Shown: piece by piece, positions 32,473 to 44,400 of the stretch
How the letters are laid out: each line of letters opens with the position of its first letter
How positions within the stretch are numbered: the first letter of the stretch is position 1
The notes under the pieces: generated by a model
Told to the model about the DNA's origin: nothing
Databases searched by the model: none
What the model saw: only the letters and a program-made list of their open reading frames with translations
Origin: Chloroflexota bacterium
Lineage (GTDB): Bacteria > Chloroflexota > Anaerolineae > CG2-30-64-16
DNA length: 56,351 bases
Assembly (NCBI GenBank): GCA_026389845.1
Contig: JAPLHB010000111.1
Span: 1 to 56,351 of the forward strand
Direction: 5' to 3'
Translations under genes and position numbers: made by a program

Positions 32473-35400
32473 ATGAACCGCATCTTTTTGAGGAACAGAA
32501 CTGACCGGCTGGAGACTGATCACGGAAACGCGCGCTACTGCGTCATCCGCGCCTGGGCCGTGATCGCGATGTTGCTGCTGATCGGCTTTGGCGCGCGGCC
32601 GGTTGCGGCCGCCTGGACATCGCCGTATGAGACCGTTGACCCGGCCGCCGTTCGCGCCCGTCCGGCGACCACCTGCACCGTGACCAGCACGGCCGACGGC
32701 GGCGCCGGCACGCTGCGCCAATGTCTGCTCGACGCGGCCAGCGGCGATACGATCACCTTCGACACGGCGGCCTTCCCGCCTGCCAGCCCAGCTACCATTT
32801 CCCTGACCAGCGCCCTGCCGGCCATCACGCAAGGCAATCTGACTCTTGACGGCAGCAACGCCGGAGTCATCCTGGATGGCAGTAACCTCACCGGCGACCT
32901 GGACGGACTCTCCGTTACCTCCAGTGACAATACCATCCGTGGCCTGCAGATCGCCAATTTCCCGCGCCATGGGATTTTCATATCGGGAACTGCGCACAGC
33001 AACGTCATTGGCGGCAGCCGTGACCTGGGGGCCGCTCCCTGGGGCCAGGGCAACGTTGTCGTGGCTAACGCCTGGGGCGGTATACAGATGGGCGGGCCGG
33101 ACGTGTTCAGCAACACGGTGGTGGGCAACTACATCGGCCTGACCCCTGACGGCAGAGCAGGCTCTGGAAACTACCTGGGCTTGCACATCTACGGTGGGGC
33201 GCGTTTCAATACCATCGGCAGTGCCACTGCAGGGCAAGGGAACGTCATCGGCGGCAATGCCGCGGGCGGCGTATGGCTGTCGCATGCCGGCACCATGAGC
33301 AACACGGTGACAGGCAACATCATTGGCGCCGACCCTGGCGGTACTTTTGCCGTCGGCAACGGCGGAGACGGCGTGGCTATTCGCTACGGCGCTCAGTTCA
33401 ACCGTGTTGGGGGGAGCACTTCTGGCGAAGGCAATCTCATTAGCGGAAACAGCGGAAACGGCGTTTCCATCCTCCATGCGGGCACAGCGAACAACATTGT
33501 CAGTGGTAACTACATCGGTACGGAAGCCAACGGCTCGACGGCGCTTTCCAACGGCGAGAGCGGTGTGAGTATCAGCGGCGCCAGCTACAACCGGGTTGGT
33601 GGAAGCACAACCGGCGAGCGCAACGTCATCAGCGGCAACAACGGCCGCGGCATCTCGATCAGTGGGTCGGGTACGACAAGCAATACGGTCAGCGGCAACT
33701 ACATCGGCACTGACATCAACGGCGCCGGCGCCCTTGGTAACGGTAGCCAAGGCGTAGATATCGCCGATGGTGCGCAGTACAACCTCATCGGTGGGGATAC
33801 CTCTGGCGAGCGCAACATTATCAGCGGTAATGGCACCGGTATCAGTATCCAGGATAGCAATTCCCGTCACAACGTGATCAGCGGCAACCACATCGGCACG
33901 AACGTCAGTGGCACGGCAGCCATCGGCAATGTTAATGAAGGTGTGGTCATCCGCAACGGAGCCAGCTACAACGTCATCGGTGGCAATACCCCCGGCCAGC
34001 GCAACCTGATCAGCGGTAACAACAGCCTTGGCGTCGGTATCTACCATTCCGGCACGAACAACAACGTGGTCAGCGGCAACTACATCGGCACTAACATCAA
34101 CGGCACCGGCGCCCTTGGCAACGGTAGCCAGGGTGTCGGCATCGCCGATGGTGCGCAGTACAACCTCATTGGTGGGGATTCCCCCGACGCGCGCAACCTC
34201 ATTGCGGCCAATCGAGATTCCGGCGTAGCCATGTGGGGTTCTCCTAGCAACAACAGCGTCAGCGGCAACACTATTGGCGCTGACGCCAGCGGCTTGCACG
34301 GCCTACCCAACAACGGCGATGGGGTGACTATTTCGGGCAATGCCAGCGGCAACCTGATTGGGGGGCCGATCGCCGCCGATCGGAACCTGATCTTTGCTAA
34401 CCGGAATTCCGGCGTGAGCGTCCAGAATGCCGGGACACAAGATAACACCGTGCAAGGCAACTGGATCGGCCTGGGGCTGAGCGCAGCGCGACAGGCGTTC
34501 CCGACCGACCAGGCGATCTCACCGGCCTACGCGGCCGACTGCACTCTCTTCGTCGCGACCCTCTCGACCGGCGTCCACAAGTCCACGGACTGCGGCGCAA
34601 CCTGGTCTGAGGTGAACACAGGCCTGACCCAGTTGCGCCTGATGCAGGTGGAGATTCCACCAGATGCAACGAACGCCCAGACTGCCTACGCTCTGGCGGA
34701 GAACGGGTATCTGTTCGTCACAACCGACAGTGGCGCCAGTTGGAGCCTGGTAAGCACGATGCTGGAGGGGATTGACCGCCGTAACCTGGCGCTTTCGGCG
34801 CGGTTCAGCAGCGATCACACCATGTACGCTTCGGCCCAATGGTGGGCGTGGAACGAGTTGGGCGGGCAGCCGGGCGTCTTCAAGTCCACCGATGGCGGCG
34901 TCACCTGGGTGCACTCGTCCAACGGGATGAGCAACATCAACGCCTGGAAGGTGATCGCCTCGCCCGATCCGGCGGCTGCAAGCGTGCTCTTCGCCCTGAC
35001 CAACGGCGGCATCGAGAAGTCCACCGATGGCGGCGCAAACTGGGCGGCCGTGCCCGCGCCCGACAGCAACCTGCGCGACCTGGCGCTTTCGCCCGCTTAC
35101 AGCAGCGATCAGACGTTGTTTGTGGCCGCGCAGAGCGGGCCGGGGCGGATCTATCGCTCGACCAACGGTGGGCTGACCTGGACCGGCGCGGATGCGCTGC
35201 GCGGCGACCCCCGCTTCCTGGCGGTGTCGCCGGACTTCGTAACCGACCGGCAGGTGTGTCACGGCGGCGGCTGGAACGACTGGGTCTACTGCTCGACCGA
35301 TGCCGGCGTCACCTGGACGGCTGCGAGCAGTGGGCTGTTTGAGGGACTGAATGACGGCGGGACCGGCATTGCCTTCGCGCCGAACTATGCCACCGGCCGG

Positions 35401-38400
35401 ACGCTCTTCGTCATCAGCACCGGCGGCATGGCGCAGTCGGCTGATGCCGGGACGACGTGGCAGATCTTGGCGGGGCTGCGGGAGCCGGGCAACAACACCG
35501 GTGTCGCCATCGGCAACGGTGCTAATCACAACACAGTGCGCGATAACGTCATCAGTAACAACGCGACCGGTGTGAACATTGACAATCAGAACTCCAGCGA
35601 CAACGTCATCGCCGGCAACCTGGTCGGGACAGACCCCACCGGCGCGTTTGCCCAGGCCAATATCGGCGACGGGGTGGTTATCAGCAGTCCCCACAACACG
35701 ATCGGCGGGCCGGCCGGGCGCAACGTGGTCAGCGGTAATCTGGTGGATGGCGTGCGCGTGCCGGGCGAGCAGGCGGCCTACAATACGATCGCGGGCAACA
35801 CTATCGGCACGAACCTGGTCGGTACGGGGGCTATCGGCAACCGGGGTGCGGGCGTCTCGATCCACGGCGGCGCACACGACAACCTCTTGGGCGGCGACGA
35901 GCCGGCCGAGCGCAACGTGATCAGCGGCAACGGGTACGCTATCGGCATCTGGGACTCGACTACGACGAGCAACACCGTCTCAGGCAACTTCATCGGCGTG
36001 GACGTGACCGGCCTGGCCGCGCTGGGCAACGGCAATGGCGTGCAGATCAACAACGGGGCCAACTACAACGTGATCGGCGGCGCGACGGCCGGCGAGCGAA
36101 ATGTCATCAGCGGCCATAACGGTCAGGGTGTCCAAATTTGGGACAGCAACACTGCCCACAACCGGGTGATCGGGAATTACATCGGCACGGATCTCACCGG
36201 CATGATCGCCGTGCCGAACGGACAAGGCATACAGATCAGCAACGGCGCACACCACAACGTCATCGGCGGGATGACGTCGGGCGAGGGCAACCTGATCAGC
36301 GGCAACAACGGCAATGGCATAGGCCTGGGGAACGGCGGCACCACCGGCAACGTCATTCGCGGCAATGCCATCGGCGTGGATGCGGCGGGCGGCGCGCTGC
36401 CCAATAACAATACCGGTGTCGCCCTCTGGGACGGCGCCGCGGGCAACACCGTCGGCCCCGCCAATGTCATCGCGTTCAATCACCGGCCCGGCGTCGCCGT
36501 GGACGGCGGCGGGACGGTGGCGAACACGCTCACACAGAACCGCATCTTCGCGAACCAAGACCTGGGCATTGATCTGAGCAACGGCGGCAACACCGAGCTG
36601 CCTGCGCCGGTCATCACCGCGTTCGACCTGGCCGCGGGTACGGTCGGCGGGACAGCCTGCGCTAATTGCACCGTCGAGGTCTTCTCCGACACCGCCGGCC
36701 AGGGCCGGGTCTACGAAGGGACGACGGTCGCCGACGGCGCCGGTGTCTTCGCCTTCGCCAAGGGCGCGGCACTGGCTGGCCCGCGCGTCACGACCACCGC
36801 AACCGACGGCGCCGGCAACACCAGCGAGTTCAGCGCGGCCACGGCCGGCATCTGCACCGTGACCAGCACGGCCGACAGCGGCACCGGCACGCTCCGCCAA
36901 TGCCTGTTGGACGCCGTGCGCGGCGACACGATCAGGTTTGATCCGGGCGTCTTCCCGCCCGCCAGTCCGGCCACGATCACCCTGACCAGCGGCCAACTCC
37001 CCGATCTGGACGACGGCAACGTCACGATTGATGCCAGCAACGCCGGCGTGATCCTGGACGGCAGCGGCATCGGCGCCGCGGGTGATCTATTGCTGGACGA
37101 CGTGAGCCTGACCTTCGACGGCGGACCGAACCAACTCGCCAACGGCGACTTCGCCGGCGACGTCCTCCACTGGAGCTACCAGTACGACCCGCCAGGCGTG
37201 ACCCGCAGCCTGAACACCGGCGACTACCACACCGCGTCCGGCAGCCTGCAGGTGCACGTGCCGGCGCGCACGCATACCAATACCTTCTACGACACCCAGC
37301 CGCAGTCGGCCGACCTGGGCGGCGCAGCTTATGCTCCAGACAGCACGATCTGGATCGCCGCGACGCCGGGCGCCAACGTGACCCTGACCTGGTGGCAGAA
37401 GAGCCTGGCGGGCGGCAACGCCTTCCTGCTCTACAAGCGGGGTGATGGCGGTTGGAACAACCTGGCGATGATGGGGTCAGGCCCGGACGGCGCCTGGGGA
37501 GAGTATACGCTGAACGCCCAGGTGCCGGGGGACGGCGTGGCGGTCGGTATACAGTTCGATGTCTTCGATCCACAGAACGGCACACGTGGCTTCCGCATCA
37601 CATCGGACGGCAACAGTATCAAAGGCCTGCAGATCGTCGGCTTCCCCGGCGATGGCATCGAGATCAACGGCCGCGCCAACGTCATCGGCGGGACCACCGC
37701 GGCCGAGCGCAACGTGGTCAGCGGCAACGGGGTGGATGGCATCCGCGTGGTGGGCGGGGCGGCCCAAGACAACGTCGTGGCGGGCAACCTGGTTGGGACC
37801 GACGCCACGGGCGCGGCCGCATGGGGCAACCGCGGCGCGGGGATCTCGATCCACGGCGGCGCGACGACGACTCGGATCAGCGGCAACACGATCAGCGGCA
37901 ACGGTTATGGGATCGGTATCTGGGATTCCAACACCCTGAGCAACACCGTGGCGGGCAACCGCATCGGCACGGATCTCACCGGCATGATCGCTGTACCCAA
38001 CGGACAGGGCGTCCGGATCAACGGCGGCACACACCACAACGTTATCGGCGGGACCACCGCGGCCGAGGGCAACCTGATCAGCGGCAACCACGGCAACGGC
38101 GTAGTCCTGTGGAACGGCGGCACCGCCGGCAACGTGATTTTTGGTAATGCCATCGGCGTGGATGCAGCGGGCGGTGCGTTGCCCAACGACAATGCCGGTG
38201 TCGCCCTCAGGGACGGCGCCGCGGGCAACACGGTCGGCCCTGCCAACGTCATCGCGTTCAATCACCAGCCCGGCGTCGTCGTGGACGGCGGTGGGACCGT
38301 GGCGAACACGCTCACCCAGAACCGCATCTTCGCGAACCAGGACCTGGGCATTAACCTATACAACGGCGGCAACACCGAGCTGCCCGCGCCGGTCATCACC

Positions 38401-41400
38401 GCGTTCGACTTGGCTGCGGGCACGGTCGGCGGGACGACCTGCGCCAATTGCACCGTCGAGGTCTTCTCCGACACCGCCGGCCAGGGCCGGGTCTACGAAG
38501 GGACGGCGGTCGCCGATGGCGCGGGCGTCTTCGCCTTCGCCAAAGGCGCGGCGCTGGCTGGCCCGCGCGCCACGGCCACTGCGACCGATGGCGCCGGCAA
38601 CACCAGCGAGTTCAGCGCGGCCACGGCCGGGGTCTGCACCGTGACCAGCACGGCCGACAGCGGCGCCGGCACGCTGCGCCAATGCTTACTGGACGCAGTG
38701 CATGGCGACACGATCACGTTTGATCCGGCGATCTTCCCGCCCGCCAGCCCGGTCACGATCACCCTGACCAGCGGCCCACTGCCCGACCTGGACGATGGCA
38801 ACGTGACCGTGGACGGCTCGACCGCGGGCGTAATCCTGGATGGCGGCGGCATCGGCGCCGCGAGTGATCTATTGCTGGACGACGTGAGCCTGACCTTCGA
38901 CGGCGGGCCGAACCAACTCACCAACGGCGACTTCGCCGGCGATATCCTCCACTGGAGCTACCGTAACGATCACCCCGGCGTGACCCGCAGCCTGAACACC
39001 GGCGACTACCACACCGCGGCCGGCAGCCTGCAGGTACACGTGCCGGCGCGCATCCATTCCAATACCTTCTACGACACCCAAGCGCGGTCGGCTGACCTGG
39101 GGGATGCGGTCTACGATCCGGCCAGCACGATCTGGATCGCTGCGACGCCGGGCGCCAACGTGACTCTAACCTGGTGGCAGAAGAGCCTGGCGGGGGGCAA
39201 CGCCTTCCTGCTCTACAAGCGGAGTGACGGCGGTTGGAACAACCTGGCGGTGACGGGGTCAGGCCCGGACGGCGTCTGGCAGGAGCGCACGCTGAACGCC
39301 CTGGTGCCGGGGGATGGCGTGGCGGTGGGCATACAGTTCGATGTCTTCGATCCGCAGAACGGCACGCCCGGCTTCCGCATTCCGTCGGACGGCAACACGC
39401 TCAAGGGGTTGCAGATCGTCGGCTTCACCGGCAATGGCGTCGAGATCACCGGCCATGACAATATCATCGGCGGGACGACCGCGGCCGAGCGCAATGTCAT
39501 CAGCGGCTATGGTGGGAATGGGGTATTCATCGGCAACGGTAGCCGCTCGAACGTCATCCGCGGGAACTACGTTGGCCTTACCGCCCAGGGCACAGCCGTA
39601 ACGGCCAATGGCTACGCCGGCGTATGGGTGAATGGTGGCCAATATAACACCATCGGCGGCGCAACCCCTGGGGAACGCAACGTCATCGCTGGCAGCGGCG
39701 ACACCGGCGTAGGATTGGTTGGCTCGGAGACCCTGAGCAACACCGTCGCCGGCAACTACATCGGCACCGATGCCACGGGTAGCGTAGCTCTGGGCAATGG
39801 CTGGCGCGGCGTGGGCATCTGGGACAGTGCATCGTACAACGTGATCGGCGGTTCTGCCCCCGGCCAGGGCAATCTGATCAGCGGCAATAACAACGGCGTC
39901 AACATCTGGGGCACTGGCACTGCCTTCAACGCCGTCGCCGGCAACTTCATCGGTACGGATCCCTCTGGAACGATGGCGGTGAGGAATGCCTTGGGTGTCG
40001 GCATCTGGAACGGCGCCAGCGATAACGTGGTGGGCGGTGCGACCGCCGGCGAGCGCAACATCATCAGCGGTAATGACACAGCCGTCGCCATCTCCTTCGA
40101 CACCATGAGCAACACCGTGGCGGGCAACCGCATCGGCACGGATCTCACCGGCATGATCGCCGTGCCGAACGGACAAGGCATACAGATCAGCAACGGCGCA
40201 CATCACAACGTCATCGGCGGGATGACGTCGGGCGAGGGCAACCTGATCAGCGGCAACAACGGCAATGGCGTAGGCCTGGGGAATGGCGGCACCACCGACA
40301 ACGTCGTCCGCGGCAACGCCATCGGCGTGGATGCAACGGGCGGCGCACTGCCCAACGACAACGCCGGTGTCGCCCTCTGGGCCGGCGCCGCGGGCAACAC
40401 GAGTGGCCCCGCCCCCGTCCGCGCGGGCAACCACCGGCCCGGCGTCGCCGTGGACGGCGGCGGGACAGTGGCGAACACGCTTACCCAGAACCGCATCTTC
40501 GCGAACCAGGATTTGGGCATTGACCTGAGCAGCGGCGGCAACACCGAACTGCCCGCGCCGGTCATCACTGCCTTCGACCTGGCTGTGGGCACGGTCGGCG
40601 GGACGACCTGCGCCAATTGCACCGTCGAGGTCTTCTCCGACACCGCCGGCCAGGGCCGAGTCTACGAAGGGACGACGGTCGCCGACGGCGCGGGCGGCTT
40701 CGCCTTCGTCAAGGGCGCGGCGCTGGCTGGCCCGCGCGCCACGGCCACTGCGACCGACGGCGCTGGCAACACCAGCGAGTTCAGCGCGGCCACAGCCGGG
40801 GTCTGCACCGTGACCAGCCCGGCCGATAGCGGCGCCGGCACGCTCCGCCAATGCCTGCTGGACGCCGTGCGCGGCGACACGATCAGGTTTGATCCGGGCG
40901 TCTTCCCGCCAGCCAGTCCGGTCACGATCGCCCTGACGAGCAGCCAACTGCCTGACCTGGACGACGGCAACGTGACCGTGGACGGCTCGGCCGCGGGCGT
41001 AATCCTGGATGGCAGCGGGCTGACGGGCGGCGGGGAGGATGGCTTCGGCGTCACGTCGAACGACAACACGATCAAGGGACTGCAGATCGTCGGCTTCCCC
41101 GGCGACGGCATCGAGCTCCGGGGCCAGGGCAATGTGATCGGCGGGACGACCGCAGCCGAGCGCAACGTGATCGGCCACAACGGACAGAACGGCGTCCGGC
41201 TCGACGGCTCGGCCGCGCTGAGCAACACGGTCACGGGCAACACCATCGGCGTGGATCCGAGCGGCAGCGTCGCCTGGCCCAACGGCAACAACGGCGTCGA
41301 GATCAGAAACGGCGCGCGCCACAACCGGATCGGCGGGGACGCGGCAGGCGAGGGGAACCTCATCAGTGGCAACGGCACCGGCGAGGAGTGGGACAAGAAC

Positions 41401-44400
41401 GGCGTCTTCATCGGCGATCCGGGCACAGGCGAGAACGTCGTCAGCCACAACCTCATCGGCGTTGACGTGACCGGCGCGACCGGCCTGGGCAACCAGGGCA
41501 GCGGCGTCGTGCTGTGGTTCGCCACGGACCACAACACGATCGCCGGCAACACAATCAGCGGCAACGGGCAGAACGGCGTCTTTGCGCTCAACGACGACGT
41601 GGGCAACGTGATCCAGGACAACCACATCGGCGTGAATGCGGCCGGCACCGCGGCGCTCGGCAACGGGCAGAACGGCGTCTTCCTGGGCGACGGCAGTTGG
41701 GACGGCAAAGCGCCGCGCGAGACGCAGATCACCGGCAACGTCATCAGCGGCAACGCCCAGAGCGGCGTGCAAATCCGGCACAACACGGCGACGAACAACA
41801 CCGTCAGCCGCAACAGCCTCTACGCCAACGGCGGCCCCGCGATTGACCTGTACGACGGCGCCAACCACAATATCGCGCCGCCGGCGATCCTCCACAGCGA
41901 CCCCGGCGCAGGCACGGCCGACGGTACGGCCTGTCCCGGTTGCACCGTGGAAGTCTTCTCCGACAATGCCGACGAGGGCCGTTGGTTCGAGGGCGCGACC
42001 AGTGCCGACGCCGGCGGTCTGTGGTCGTTGGTCGTCGGTCATCCTTTCACCGGCTCCAACGTTCGCGCCACCGCGACCAACGCGGGCGGCGATACCAGCG
42101 AGTTCAGCGGGCCGCCGCCGGTTGTCAACAACGTGGCGCCGAGCGGAGCCAGGCAGGGCACGAGCGGCCTGGTGGTGAACATCTACGGCCAAAATTTCCG
42201 CGAAGACCCGCCGTTGGGCGCGGACTTCGGCGCAGGCACCGCCGTGACCGCCGTGCAGTGGCGCGACCCGAACCGCGTGGAGGCGACGATCACGATTGAC
42301 CCGGCCGCGGCGCTCGGTCTGCGCGACGTGACCGTGACCAACTCCGATGGGCAGAGCGGCGTGGGGGCCGGCCTGTTCGAAGTGCTCAGCAGCTCCCCCT
42401 TCGGGCCGCCGGCCGTCGCCCATGTGCTGCCGGAGCAGGTCGCGGCGCTGGATCAGACGATCCGCGTGATGATCTCCGGCAGTGGCTTCGTCAACCTGCC
42501 GACGGTCTCGGCCGCGCCGGGCGCGCCGGACGTCGTCGTCGGGCCGGTCTACTTCATGGGCGGGGATCGCATCGAGGTGGACGTACGCGTCTTCCTGACG
42601 ACCACCCTCGGCACGGTGGCCCTGACCGTGACCAACCCGGACGGGCAGTCGGCGACGCTGAATCCGGCCTTTACCGTGGTGACGCCGCTCTTCACCGACG
42701 TCGCGCCGGCCGTCGGGCTGGCGGTCAGCAGCGGCGAGCACGGCGCAGCCTGGGGCGACCTGGACGGCAACGGTTGGCTCGATCTCGCCATCGGCAATGG
42801 GACGCTCTTCACCAGCACGGCCGGCGTCTTCAGCGACGCGACCGCGGCCGCCGGCCTCGACGCCATCAACAACCGCGGCGGCGTGGCCTGGGGCGACTAC
42901 GACAACGATGGCGACCTCGACCTGCTCTCCAGTTGGCGCAAGGTCTACCGCCAGAACAGCCTGCCGTTCACGAAGGTGCTGGATGCCGGCGGCAATTCCT
43001 GGCCGATGAGCTGGGCCGACACCGACCTGGACGGCGATCTGGACGCCTACGCCGGCGGCCAACTCTACCGCAACGATGGCGGCGACGTTTTCACCGACGT
43101 GACCGGGGCGGCTGGCCTGAGCGCCGATGGCTGCCTGTTGAGCGCCGTCTGGGCCGACTACGATGCCGACGGCGCACCCGACCTCTACCTGACCAACAAC
43201 TGCGGGCCGAGCCGACTTTATCGCAACAAGGGCGACGGCACGTTCGAGGACGTCACCGCGACGGCCGGCGTGGAGAACGGCGGATCGGGCCACGGCGCGG
43301 CCTGGGGCGACTACGACAACGACGGCGATTTTGACCTCTTTGTGGCGAACAACAATAACCAGTATAGCGTGCTCTATCGCAACAACGGCAGCGGGACGTT
43401 TACCGACGTGACCGCGACCGCCGGTCTGCAAGACCGGATCGGCAACGCGACGGGGTGCAACTGGTTGGACTACAACCTGGACGGCCGGCTGGATCTCTTC
43501 GTCGCCAACCGTGACGACCAGAACCGCCTCTATCGCAACAACGGCGACGGCACGTTCACCGACGCAGCGCCGGGCGCGGGCGTGGCCGACCGCCGCGACA
43601 GCGACGGCAGCGCGGTGGGCGACTACGACAACGACGGCGACCCCGACATCTTCGTGGTCAGCGGCATCTGGGGGACGGGCACGCCTGACTTCCTCTTCCG
43701 CAACGGGATCATTTCTGGAGTCAAGGCTTCAGCCGGAGCGCAACCGCCTGAAGGCTCTACTCCAGCCGCAGCCTTCGGCGCGCCTCACTGGCTGAAGGTC
43801 AAGCTGATCGGTTCCCGCAGCAACCGGGCGGGGATCGGCGCACGCGTGCGGCTGTACGGCTCCGGCGCCATCCAGACGCGCCAGCTCGCAGGCTCGACGG
43901 GCTACATGAGCCAGGACGCGCTCGAAGCGCTCTTCGGCCTGGGAACCTACACCGGAACCCTCACGATCGAGGTCGCCTGGCCCAGCGGCACGGTGGACAC
44001 CGTGACCCCCGTGGCCGTGGATCAGACGATCACGGTGGGCGAGTCCACGCCGCAGACGCACGACGCGGCCGTGACCAACGTCTCGCCCGGCGGCGAATGG
44101 CCGCAGGGCACGCCGTTCAACGTGCGTGCAAGCGTGCGCAACCTGGGCAACCACCTGGAGCCGGGCATCCCGGTGGCGTGCTCCATCGTCTTCGGCGCGG
44201 CCGAGGTCTACGCGCAGACGTTGACCAGTGGTGCGCTCCCGCCGGCCTTCTGGGAGGAGCTGATCTTCCCGGCCTACACCCCGGCGTTGACGGGGACGTA
44301 CACGTTGCTCTGTCGCAGCCAACTGCCCGGCGACGAGATTCCCGCCAACGATGCCTACACCCGCACGCTGGTGGTCGTCGAGCGTGCGCCGGACGTCTGG

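Noticed and set aside
32308..34299. 663-residue minus-strand frame
   Set aside because: Repeats such as ADDVALAGG mirror the NVIGG-type plus-strand repeats; no independent coding signal.
36177..41100. Diversity-generating retroelement variable repeats
   Set aside because: No reverse transcriptase gene in the window and no adenine-focused differences between the repeated segments.
39259..43431. 1390-residue open frame on the minus strand opposite the giant gene
   Set aside because: It is a shadow of the GC-rich beta-helix codons: biased repetitive composition (H, R, D, A-rich), no family motifs, no ribosome site, and the plus frame has clear domains throughout.
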